From NCBI GenBank assembly GCA_963785125.1, contig CAWATU010000006.1:368199-432198 (forward strand): 64,000 bases of DNA. Reading direction: 5' to 3'. The position numbers and the translations under genes are program-made. The DNA comes from QHXN01 sp963785125 (GTDB taxonomy: Bacteria > Acidobacteriota > Blastocatellia > Pyrinomonadales > Pyrinomonadaceae). The notes beneath the pieces were generated by a model, which saw only the letters and a list, made by a program, of their open reading frames with translations, made no database searches and was not told where the DNA came from. Each line of letters opens with the position of its first letter. The first letter of the stretch is position 1. Below, piece after piece: positions 23,801 to 30,328 of the stretch.

Positions 23801-25886
23801 CGCACGCACGAGCGGCCACGTCATCGGCAACTTGCGGAAGGTCTACACGGCTGCGGCGAGCAAGACCTTTGAGGTCGGCACGGCTAACGGCTTCTCGTCC
23901 GTCGTCGTCAACTCCACGGCGGGGACGTTCCCCGGCGACTTTACCGTCTCCGCCATCCAGGGCCAGATGCCGCAAATCTCCGGCTCGAACGCGCTGCAAA
24001 GATACTGGACGCTCTCGAACAACATCACCGGCAACGTCGCCAACCTGACCTTCAACTACCTTGCGACCGATGTGGTCGGGACGGCGGCCAGCTACGTCTT
24101 CGTCAAGAACAACGGCGGCACGTTAATCAACAACATCCCACCCGCCGCGGCGCCGACCACAACGCAGGCCACCATCAACGGCGTCTCGGCCTTCTCCGAC
24201 TGGACGCTCGCCGAGCCGAACGCAGTTCAGTCCGGCAACTTCCAGTTCTCTTCGGCCACCTACACCGACAGCGAGACGAACGCCGACCACACCTTCAACG
24301 CGGTCGTCAATCGCGTGGGCGGCTCGGACGGCAACGTCACCGTTGACTTCCAGGTGACGGACGGCACGGCGACGGTCGCGGACAACGACTACACCATCGC
24401 TTCCCCGACGGGCACGCTGACCTGGAACGACGGCGACGCGACCAGCAGAAACGTCACCATCACCGTCAAGGGCGACACCTCGTTCGAGCCGGACGAGACC
24501 GTCAACTTCCAGCTCAATAACCCGCAGGGCGGCCCCATCCTCGGCACGCCCAACTCGGCGGTGCTGACCATCACGAACGACGACGGATCCGTCAGCGCCG
24601 GCCAGGTCATCATCAGCGAGTTCCGTGTGCGCGGGCCTAACCCGAACGGCGCGGAGAACGAGTTCATCGAGATTTACAACAGCACGAGTTCGCCGCATAC
24701 GGTCGGCGCGACGGACGCCTCGGCCGGCTACGGCGTGGCGGCCTCCGACGGCGTGCTGCGCTGCACCATCCCGAACGGGACGGTCATCCCCGCGCACGGA
24801 CACTACCTCTGCGTCAACTCGGTCGGCTACTCGCTCGGCAACTACCCTTCGGGCAACTTGGTGTTCGATTCGACCGGCACCCACAAGCCGAAACGCCGTC
24901 TGAAGATGGACACGTCTAAAGGCGCGCCAATCGACGTGCTGACCGACGACGCACAACCCGAGGGCGACGACATCGGCCCGCCGAGCGTGCCGAACGCGAC
25001 GGGCGACGCGTCCTATACGACCGACATCCCCGACAACGCAGGCATCGCGCTCTTCAGCAGTACGACGACCTTCACTCTGGCGAACCGGCTCGACGCGGTC
25101 GGCTCGACTGCGGAGGCGAACACGCTCTACAAGGAGGGGACGGGCTATCCCGCGTTGACCCCGTTCTCGATTGACTACGTCTTCCAACGCGACCTGTGTG
25201 GCAAGGGTGGGTCGATCACGGTGCTTGGCCCCTGCCCGACCGGAGGCTTGCCGAAGGACACAGACAACAACGCCGCGGACTTCATCTTCATGGACACCAA
25301 CGGCACGAGCGCGGGCGCGGGCCAGCGGCTCGGAGCGCCGGGGCCTGAGAATCTCTCGTCGCCCATCCAACGCAACAGCAACTTCCCCGGCCCAAATCTC
25401 GACACGACGCTCAGCTCCGCGACGCCGCCGAATCGCATCAGGGACTTCACGAGCGACCCTGCGAACAACTCGACCTTCGGTACGCTCGACATCCGGAAGC
25501 GAATCATAAACAACACGGGCGCGCCTGTCACACGGCTCCGGTTCCGCATCGTGGACTTGACGACCTTCCCTGCGCCTTCGGGCTTCGCAGACCTCCGCCC
25601 GAGGACTTCGACGCTGGTAGTCGTCTCCGGCATCAACGATGCGGGGACGTGTCTGGCCTCGAACGGCGTGGCGACGACTCCGTGCACGGTCAACGTCCAG
25701 GGGACGACGCTTGAGCAGCCGCCCAATCAGCTTAACGGCGGAGGCTTCAACTCGACGTTGTCGGCCGGGACGGTGACGCTCGGGACGCCGTTGGCAAACG
25801 GGGCTTCGATCAACGTGCGCTTCCTGCTGGGCATCCAGCAGACCGGCACGTTCAAGTTCTTCATCAACGTCGAGGCGCTGCCGTAG
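20811..25886 (+). CDS. Giant secreted beta-rich protein with FnIII, Calx-beta and lamin-tail domains
   Basis: The protein has 1,691 residues. The ATG at 20,811 follows CCGGAG and starts a signal peptide (LISTLTLLAIVACICATTAH). Residues about 85-290 are a beta domain with FDFWYDGVRF. A fibronectin type III domain lies at about 301-391 (STTLNWTDASSNEVGFAVYR). Threonine- and asparagine-rich beta-helix-like repeats fill about 400-1,130, starting with GNWSDTATWVGGVVP. A Calx-beta domain with DGTATVADNDY and FEPDETVNF lies at about 1,141-1,258, and a lamin-tail domain (ISEFRVRGPNPNGAENEFIE) at about 1,263-1,413. No LPXTG, PEP-CTERM or membrane anchor is seen. A role in adhesion or matrix is inferred. 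A perfect 20-bp terminator hairpin follows. Confidence 0.85.
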   Translation: MKNMIPRFAYVKLISTLTLLAIVACICATTAHVQQRVVPKPRQQPPSAPAPAELMERVSERTPREEVAAQAVAELDEVPGPNVVTVTSYPFSAAAGVPLEDMSSGTTQLVAANSDDGASLVTNLGFDFWYDGVRFTQFSCNANGLCRMGGTAVTTEFDNGSATFGFNTTTNAPKIAPYFDDLWTGTNGKVHFKVTGSAPNRKLIVEWLNEQIPRVATGLTGAGTFQMWLFETSGVIEFVYGSGIVTNSTNGGYSIGLQSGAATNFASVTSSTDTVSYAAANNTQTNAIASGKAYIFTPQTATAPSGLNFTGTTALSTTLNWTDASSNEVGFAVYRSTDGGVNYSFLTQAAANATSFTDNTVSPSTTYFYRVYAVTEGALSGPTQNSVTTSAAGNISSTAAGGNWSDTATWVGGVVPAATDNVTIVDGATVTIDTAAVAFTVTVGTGGGLPAILQFESTTARTLTVGTDVTNAINGTFQSSTSGTQTGHVLSIGGNLTNNNVLDFSTNANTAGAGVTFTGATNNTFGGTGALTDLRTLTINKGTSNANILEVTTTNFTVQGVNTDGAAAAFLTLTNGTFKVSGTFTASFRTFTAAAYTIGATTGFWLNNPNYTVAGQNGSPTNNGLLRISNGTFNVGTASGNAMGAAAGAVFTIEGGTSNFSGRLNTTAAVTYTQTAGTVNVSTVGNASSLTASFGLTSTTSSFNMSGGTINLVQINSNATAANRLDYQVSSTANITGGTLNVGTAATTGNAGNFDLRIRGQVPALVINNTTNAKNVLFAAQTNTFGNTTIPAGSTLNVQSFIWLVVGDQITNNGTITVPTSGGRFYFLGTGTNAQTYTGNGTCTIITAAGSVDLTMDNPLGLTIDPASNGIVTQRVNFFRGGITNSNKLTLGNGGATVGVLQYGLTGGTNTAGNFDVAPTFNVGTGGQTILWAQEPTPRTTSVEIPASRTINNGTVNNTNGVVLAGGDLTFTGTLTFTVGNLTTNANTVIIGGAGTVARTSGHVIGNLRKVYTAAASKTFEVGTANGFSSVVVNSTAGTFPGDFTVSAIQGQMPQISGSNALQRYWTLSNNITGNVANLTFNYLATDVVGTAASYVFVKNNGGTLINNIPPAAAPTTTQATINGVSAFSDWTLAEPNAVQSGNFQFSSATYTDSETNADHTFNAVVNRVGGSDGNVTVDFQVTDGTATVADNDYTIASPTGTLTWNDGDATSRNVTITVKGDTSFEPDETVNFQLNNPQGGPILGTPNSAVLTITNDDGSVSAGQVIISEFRVRGPNPNGAENEFIEIYNSTSSPHTVGATDASAGYGVAASDGVLRCTIPNGTVIPAHGHYLCVNSVGYSLGNYPSGNLVFDSTGTHKPKRRLKMDTSKGAPIDVLTDDAQPEGDDIGPPSVPNATGDASYTTDIPDNAGIALFSSTTTFTLANRLDAVGSTAEANTLYKEGTGYPALTPFSIDYVFQRDLCGKGGSITVLGPCPTGGLPKDTDNNAADFIFMDTNGTSAGAGQRLGAPGPENLSSPIQRNSNFPGPNLDTTLSSATPPNRIRDFTSDPANNSTFGTLDIRKRIINNTGAPVTRLRFRIVDLTTFPAPSGFADLRPRTSTLVVVSGINDAGTCLASNGVATTPCTVNVQGTTLEQPPNQLNGGGFNSTLSAGTVTLGTPLANGASINVRFLLGIQQTGTFKFFINVEALP

Positions 25887-25906
25887 CGACCGACATTAAC
25901 CAACGC

Positions 25907-25961
25907 AGACAGAGAGACACGGCTTGTTGACTTATGGTCTTCAAGCCGTGTCTCTCTGTCT
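25907..25961. terminator. Perfect 20-bp hairpin after the giant gene
   Basis: The arms 25,907-25,926 and 25,942-25,961 are exact complements (AGACAGAGAGACACGGCTTG on the left) with a 15-base loop. The arm and loop resemble the hairpin at 29,507-29,561, so the two are related copies. Confidence 0.75.
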
Positions 25962-26061
25962 TTATGTATAACTCCGCCTGATTTACACCTTTGCATTTGC
26001 GGCGGGCGGCGGGTAGGATGCTGGCACAAACTCTGAACTACAACGAGCGAGGTCAAGCGCG

Positions 26062-26367
26062 ATGAAATTTCCGGGCGGCATGAACCTGCAACAGATGATG
26101 AAGCAGGCGCAGCAGATGCAGGAGAAGATGCAGAAGGAGATGGAGGAGATGGTGGTGGACGCCACGGCCGGCGGCGGCGTCGTCACCGTCCAGATGCGCG
26201 GCACCAAGGAGGTCGAGTCCATCAAGATCGACCCCGAAGCGGTCAAGGAGGGCGATGTCGAGATGCTGCAAGACCTCATCGTCGCCGCCGTCAACGAGGC
26301 CGGCCGCAAGATCGACGAGGCCATGAAGTCCAAGCTCGGCGGCATGCTCCCGCCGGGGCTCATGTAA
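26062..26367 (+). CDS. ybaB: YbaB/EbfC nucleoid-associated protein
   Basis: The 101-residue protein has the family pattern: a methionine- and glutamine-rich first helix (NLQQMMKQAQQMQEKMQKEM), the strand VTVQMRGTKEVESIKIDPE and the C-terminal helix LIVAAVNEAGRKIDEAMKSK. It forms dimers that bind DNA. It precedes recR, a classical pairing, although the usual dnaX upstream is missing: the gene on its left is the unrelated giant secreted protein. Confidence 0.93.
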   Translation: MKFPGGMNLQQMMKQAQQMQEKMQKEMEEMVVDATAGGGVVTVQMRGTKEVESIKIDPEAVKEGDVEMLQDLIVAAVNEAGRKIDEAMKSKLGGMLPPGLM

Positions 26368-26373
26368 AAGTGA

Positions 26374-26428
26374 TGAGGACTGAGGACTAAGGACTAAGTG
26401 TAAGACTCGCTTCTTCACTCAGTCCTCA
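26374..26428. repeat. Heptamer-repeat hairpin between ybaB and recR
   Basis: TGAGGACTGAG (26,374-26,384) pairs with CTCAGTCCTCA (26,418-26,428). The left arm continues as tandem GGACTGA/GGACTAA/GGACTAA heptamers. It may modulate read-through into recR. Confidence 0.6.
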
Positions 26429-26436
26429 ATACTTCT

Positions 26437-27051
26437 ATGCTCGAATACTCCGAGCCCGTCACAAAGCTGATCGACGAGTTTAAGCGCCTGCCCGGCATCG
26501 GGCACAAGTCGGCGCAGCGGCTCGCCTTCCACGTCCTGCGGATGACGCAGGCCGACGTGGAGCGCTTCGTCGCGGCGCTCGAAGAGGTCAAGCGCAAGAT
26601 CGTCTCCTGCACGGTCTGCAACAACCTGACGGACGTTGATCCCTGCCGCTTCTGCTCCACGGCCTCGCGCGACCGCTCCATGATCTGCGTCATCGAAGAG
26701 CCCTACAACCTCGTCGCCGTCGAGAAGACGCGCAGCTACAACGGCCTCTATCACGTGCTGCATGGGAGCCTTTCCCCCATCCGCGGCTTAGGCCCCGAAG
26801 ACCTGCGGCTCCAGAACCTTCTGCCGCGCCTGCGCCCCGAGAACAACGACGGTGTCGAAGTGCGCGAGGTCATCCTCGCCACCAACCCCAACACCGAGGG
26901 CGAGGCCACAGCCAGCTACATCAGCCGCCTGCTCAAGCCCCTCGGCGTCCGCGTGACGCGCATCGCCATGGGCATGCCCGTCGGCTCCGACCTCGAATAC
27001 GTGGACGAGGTCACGATGGACAAAGCGCTCACCAACCGGCACGAGATGTAA
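26437..27051 (+). CDS. recR: Recombination mediator RecR
   Basis: The protein has 204 residues, the normal family length. It has the N-terminal helix-hairpin-helix (LIDEFKRLPGIGHKSAQRLA), the four-cysteine zinc finger (CTVCNNLTDVDPCRFC) and a Toprim domain (ICVIEEPYNLVAVEKT and later ATNPNTEGEATASY). It works with RecO/RecF to load RecA at gaps. It lies 69 bases after ybaB with a hairpin between. A perfect 30-bp terminator follows its stop. Confidence 0.95.
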   Translation: MLEYSEPVTKLIDEFKRLPGIGHKSAQRLAFHVLRMTQADVERFVAALEEVKRKIVSCTVCNNLTDVDPCRFCSTASRDRSMICVIEEPYNLVAVEKTRSYNGLYHVLHGSLSPIRGLGPEDLRLQNLLPRLRPENNDGVEVREVILATNPNTEGEATASYISRLLKPLGVRVTRIAMGMPVGSDLEYVDEVTMDKALTNRHEM

Positions 27052-27061
27052 GAAAGGTGTT

Positions 27062-27137
27062 GGGTGTTGGGTTTTAGGTGCTGGGTTAAGACAGCTTGCT
27101 CTTAACCCAGCACCTAAAACCCAACACCCTTTTTTTT
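27062..27137. terminator. Perfect 30-bp terminator hairpin between recR and pyrE
   Basis: The arms 27,062-27,091 and 27,100-27,129 are exact complements with an 8-base loop, followed by eight T at 27,130-27,137. The left arm starts as GGGTGTTGGGTTTTAGGTGC. It ends recR transcription, and because pyrE converges on it, it probably serves both strands. Confidence 0.9.
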
Positions 27138-27771
27138 AGAAGCGGACGTGCTCTTCGGGCGCGCCCTGTTTGCACTCGGTGCAGGCGTCGCTGTTGTCGT
27201 ACCACTTGGCGTCGAAGTCTACGAGCGAGAGGACGGGGACGGGGTCGTCGCCGGGGACTTCGAGGCGTTCGGGCGAGTTGCGGAAGCGGACGATGACGGC
27301 CGCGCCGATGACGCGCCCGCCGAGTTGCTGGACGAGCTCGACCGTCTCGTTGAGCGCCGTGCCCGAGCGCGAGATGTCGTCCACGATGACGCAGGGATGC
27401 ACCTCTCCGGCGTTGACGTACTGGCGGAACATGCGCTTGCCCTCCTCGCGCTCGGCCCAGTAAATCTGCTCGGCGGTCAGGGCCTCGCGCACGGCGAAGG
27501 CGACGGGGATACCGCCCGGGCTCGGGGAGATGATGGAGACCTTCGGGAGCGCGCTCGACACGTCCTTCTCCAGCCTCAGCTTGCGCGAGAGCGCGACGGC
27601 CAGCACGCGCGCCGTGTCGTAGTAGCGGAAGGCAAGCGGCATCTGGAAGTAGTGCGGCGTGTGCTGCCCCGAAGGGTAGACGAAATGCCCCTCGCGGTAC
27701 GCCCCCGTCCTCTTCAACATCTCCAGCACCTCGTTCGGCTCCGGTATCAGTCGCGGCATCGTCATCGTCAT
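27136..27771 (-). CDS. pyrE: Orotate phosphoribosyltransferase-like protein
   Basis: The 211-residue protein is a type I phosphoribosyltransferase with the PRPP loop CVIVDDISRSGTALNE and the OPRT-like N-terminus EMLKRTGAYREGHFVYPSGQ. It would make orotidine monophosphate from orotate and PRPP in pyrimidine synthesis. The C-terminus carries an extra cysteine pair (ACTECKQG). The flexible catalytic-loop lysines of classical PyrE are less clear, so a related PRTase of another base remains possible. The start could be any of three nearby methionines (MTMTMPRL). Confidence 0.75.
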   Translation of the reverse strand: MTMTMPRLIPEPNEVLEMLKRTGAYREGHFVYPSGQHTPHYFQMPLAFRYYDTARVLAVALSRKLRLEKDVSSALPKVSIISPSPGGIPVAFAVREALTAEQIYWAEREEGKRMFRQYVNAGEVHPCVIVDDISRSGTALNETVELVQQLGGRVIGAAVIVRFRNSPERLEVPGDDPVPVLSLVDFDAKWYDNSDACTECKQGAPEEHVRF

Positions 27772-27791
27772 CGTTCTCCTGAAAAGAAGTC

Positions 27792-27933
27792 AGTAAGCAA
27801 TAGGCAGATGGCAGTAGGCAGTCAGGCGCGGGGTCTCATCATAGTAAGTTGAAACTCTGGTTGCGCGACAGTCAGAAGGTCACGCACGAACGCCACCGGC
27901 TGACTGCCTACTGCCATCTGCCTACTGCCTACT
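27792..27933. repeat. Long inverted repeat of GTAGGCA heptamers
   Basis: The arms 27,792-27,824 and 27,901-27,933 match at 31 of 33 positions; GTAGGCAGTAGGCAG is the clearest tandem part. A 76-base loop separates them. It lies between the 5' end of pyrE and the 3' end of the Nudix gene. Confidence 0.75.
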
Positions 27934-27950
27934 TTTGCCCAAGCATACCA

Positions 27951-28427
27951 CTACTCGCGCGCGTTTACAGCCAGCGCGCGGTCGATGAGACGGCGCTGGT
28001 CGGGGCTGAGGCCATCGGGCAGTGCGTCGCGCGTGAACCACTCGGCGCGGTCGATCTCGAAGCCCTTCTCCAGACCTTCGAGCGCGGCGGCGCGCATCCG
28101 GCAGCGGAAGATAATCTCTACCTGATGCGCGTGTGCGAGCGAGCGGACGAAGGCCAACTCGACGCTGTCGAGTTCGAGCCCGGTCTCTTCGCGCAACTCG
28201 CGCCGGATGGCCTCCTCGGGCTGCTCGCCAGTGGTGAGGAAGCCGCCGGGGACTCCCCACCCGCTCCCCTTCCGCAGCACGTGCCGGAGGAGGAGGATAC
28301 GCCCGCTCTCATCCGACACGACGGCCCCGGCCGTCACCGTGAACCGCGGCTGCGTCAGCCACACCCCCGCCCGCCTCACGAACCGCGGCGACCCGCGCCA
28401 CACACGCCCCAGCAGACTCTTCAGCAT
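27951..28427 (-). CDS. Nudix hydrolase
   Basis: The 158-residue protein has a complete Nudix box, GGFLTTGEQPEE followed by AIRRELREETGLEL, which binds the divalent metal and cleaves a nucleoside-diphosphate linkage. A strand-rich segment before it (VTAGAVVSDESGRILLLRHV) completes the fold. The start at 28,427 is chosen because the upstream frame runs into the intergenic hairpin at 28,441-28,517. The substrate is not determined; housecleaning of modified nucleotides is a common role. Confidence 0.9.
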   Translation of the reverse strand: MLKSLLGRVWRGSPRFVRRAGVWLTQPRFTVTAGAVVSDESGRILLLRHVLRKGSGWGVPGGFLTTGEQPEEAIRRELREETGLELDSVELAFVRSLAHAHQVEIIFRCRMRAAALEGLEKGFEIDRAEWFTRDALPDGLSPDQRRLIDRALAVNARE

Positions 28428-28440
28428 ACACTCAAGGATA

Positions 28441-28517
28441 AATGATGAATGATGAATGCGGAATGATGAATTAAGAACTGTTTTACGTTCATCATTCCGC
28501 ATTCATCATTCATCATT
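28441..28517. repeat. Perfect 30-bp inverted repeat of ATGATGA heptamers
   Basis: The arms 28,441-28,470 and 28,488-28,517 are exact complements with a 17-base loop. The left arm begins AATGATGAATGATGAATGCG, a tandem heptamer. It separates the divergently transcribed Nudix gene and the gene at 28,640. Confidence 0.8.
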
Positions 28518-28639
28518 CTCTTCCGTTGCTTTCCCCACGCGGCGCGCGTAAGATTCGGTTCATGCCGGGGCGCGGATGCGCCGAAGTCACACGCCTTTCG
28601 AACACTGACACAGAGAAGGAAGCCGACCCCTTAAACCTT

Positions 28640-29491
28640 ATGTCGAGCGAAGCCAAACAGACGACGAGCCCCGAGGCGGTCGCCAAGCAGGCGCCGACCG
28701 AGCAGCAGGAGACGAAGCCCGGCGTGCCCAAGCGCTTCGTGCCGGGTCAGACCGTGTGCAACGAGAAGAACGAGAAGGGCAAGCTCTGCAACGGTCACCT
28801 CAAGGAGGTCAACACGCAGCACCCTTCGCGCGTCTTCCTGCGCGGCGACGACTCGCTCCACCGCTGTCAGGCGTGCGGCGCGCTCTACATGGGGCCGCCG
28901 ATGGGGCACGTGCGCGACCCCTCGAAGCAGACGCGCTATGTCGAGCGCGACCTCGCCGCGATACTGCGCGCGGCCGGCGGCACGCTGCCCGCCTACGAAT
29001 ACCCGACGCCTGCCTGGCGCGGCGAACCGAAGCCGAAACGAATCGTCGCGGCGAAACCGGCTGCGACTCCGGCGACGCCCGCGAAGTCTGCCGCGAAGCC
29101 GGCCGCCGACTCTTCCGCTGCGGCCGACGCGCACAGGCCGGCCGCGGAGGCACAGGCCGCCACGGGTCAGGCTTCGGCTGCGCCTTTGAGCCCGACGGCT
29201 GCGACCGCCTCGCCCGCCGCAGGGGCCGAGACCGTCTCAGACCTCGCGCCGGAAGCCTCGACCGAGCTGACGCCCGGCGCGCCCAAAGACGAGCGGCCGA
29301 AAGCCGCCGCCGCCGCACCGGCCGCTGCGCCTGCTGCCGCGCCCGCCGATACTAAGCCGAAGAAGAAGGGCGCCGGCGGCTTCAAGTCCGGGCCGGAGTT
29401 CGGCCCGCAGCCCGGCGAGACGCAGGAGCAGAAGATTGCGCGCCTCAAGCGCCTCGTCGAGGAGGCCAAGCGCGCCGCGGGCAAACTCTAG
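28640..29491 (+). CDS. Zinc-finger protein with long Ala/Pro-rich tail, function unknown
   Basis: From the ATG at 28,640 the protein has 283 residues. Residues about 35-90 carry CNEKNEKGKLCNGHL and CQACGALYMGPP, spacing that suggests one zinc knuckle. Residues about 135-245 are a low-complexity linker rich in A, P and T, and the end is a short basic helix (EQKIARLKRLVEEAKRAAGK). The frame is also open to 28,526, but that part has no family character. There is no membrane segment. It resembles a scaffolding or nucleic-acid binding protein; the role is unknown. Confidence 0.6.
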   Translation: MSSEAKQTTSPEAVAKQAPTEQQETKPGVPKRFVPGQTVCNEKNEKGKLCNGHLKEVNTQHPSRVFLRGDDSLHRCQACGALYMGPPMGHVRDPSKQTRYVERDLAAILRAAGGTLPAYEYPTPAWRGEPKPKRIVAAKPAATPATPAKSAAKPAADSSAAADAHRPAAEAQAATGQASAAPLSPTAATASPAAGAETVSDLAPEASTELTPGAPKDERPKAAAAAPAAAPAAAPADTKPKKKGAGGFKSGPEFGPQPGETQEQKIARLKRLVEEAKRAAGKL

Positions 29492-29506
29492 AGGATTTTC
29501 ACCACA

Positions 29507-29561
29507 GAGACACAGAGACACAGCTTGTTGAGTCATACACTCCAAGCTGTGTCTCTGTGTC
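29507..29561. terminator. Perfect 20-bp hairpin, related to the one at 25,907
   Basis: The arms 29,507-29,526 and 29,542-29,561 are exact complements (AGACACAGAGACACAGCTTG on the left). Arm and loop share most bases with the terminator at 25,907-25,961, indicating a dispersed family. Confidence 0.75.
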
Positions 29562-29651
29562 TGCGGTGGTTAATTCGTCCTGAGCAAACCGCCGTTTTGT
29601 CCGTATGTCCTCATCGTGCTTAAATGCTCATAAGGACTAAGGGGTTATCAA

Positions 29652-30209
29652 ATGCCACACGAGAACACGCTCGACTTGAGGCGGACGGCGCTGGCCGTCA
29701 TCGACGTGCAGGAGGCGTTCCGCCAGCACATCCCGGACTTCGCGGAGGTGGCCGCGCGCTGCGCGCTGGTCGCGCACGCCGCGCATCTGCTGGGCGTGCC
29801 CGTCGTCGTCACGGAGCAGTACCCGAAGGGCTTGGGCCGCACGGCCGCGGAGGTCGCCGCCGTCCTCCCCGAAGGCTTCGAGCCCGTCGAGAAGACCGCC
29901 TTCAGCTCGTGCGGCGCGCAGGAGTTCGTCGCGCGGCTCGAAGCGGCGGGCGCGCGCCAGGTCATGCTCTGCGGCATCGAGGCGCACGTCTGCGTCAACC
30001 AGACGGCGCACGACCTGCTCGCGCGCGGCTACCAGGTGCACCTCCTCTTCGACTGCATCTCGTCGCGCACGGCCGAGAACCGTCAGGCGGGGCTCGACAA
30101 GATGCAACGCTCCGGCGCGCTCCCCTCCTCGGTTGAGCTGGCGCTCTTCGAGCTGATGCGCGACGCGCGCCACGAGCAGTTCAAGGCGATTCAAAAACTG
30201 ATAAAGTAG
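29652..30209 (+). CDS. Isochorismatase-family cysteine hydrolase
   Basis: The 185-residue protein shows the triad of the family: Asp in TALAVIDVQEAF, Lys in VVTEQYPKGLG, and Cys in MLCGIEAHVCVNQTA, with the usual cis-peptide region just before the cysteine. The length suits the small isochorismatase/nicotinamidase-like group. The substrate is unknown; amide hydrolysis is the likely chemistry. The gap to the next gene has an inverted repeat. Confidence 0.9.
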   Translation: MPHENTLDLRRTALAVIDVQEAFRQHIPDFAEVAARCALVAHAAHLLGVPVVVTEQYPKGLGRTAAEVAAVLPEGFEPVEKTAFSSCGAQEFVARLEAAGARQVMLCGIEAHVCVNQTAHDLLARGYQVHLLFDCISSRTAENRQAGLDKMQRSGALPSSVELALFELMRDARHEQFKAIQKLIK

Positions 30210-30212
30210 ACG

Positions 30213-30321
30213 GTAGCCGGTAGTCAGTAGCCAGTAGAGGCTCCGCCCTGCTAACGTTGTCGATGACAACCGCACGGTTCGGACGACGACTGTTTTCTAC
30301 TGACTACTGTCTACCGGCTAC
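30213..30321. repeat. Inverted repeat of GGTAGYC-type heptamers upstream of pcrA
   Basis: GTAGCCGGTAG (30,213-30,223) pairs with CTACCGGCTAC (30,311-30,321). Around both arms run partial tandem units such as GTAGTCAGTAG. The right arm ends 7 bases before the pcrA start codon, so a folded transcript could mask initiation. Confidence 0.6.
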
Positions 30322-30328
30322 TTCTTCT

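Noticed and set aside
22179..23999. 606-codon minus-strand frame inside the giant secreted gene
   Set aside because: Shadow of the plus-strand gene; it has no motifs and a repetitive R/G/V/D composition typical of antisense of T/N/G-rich coding.
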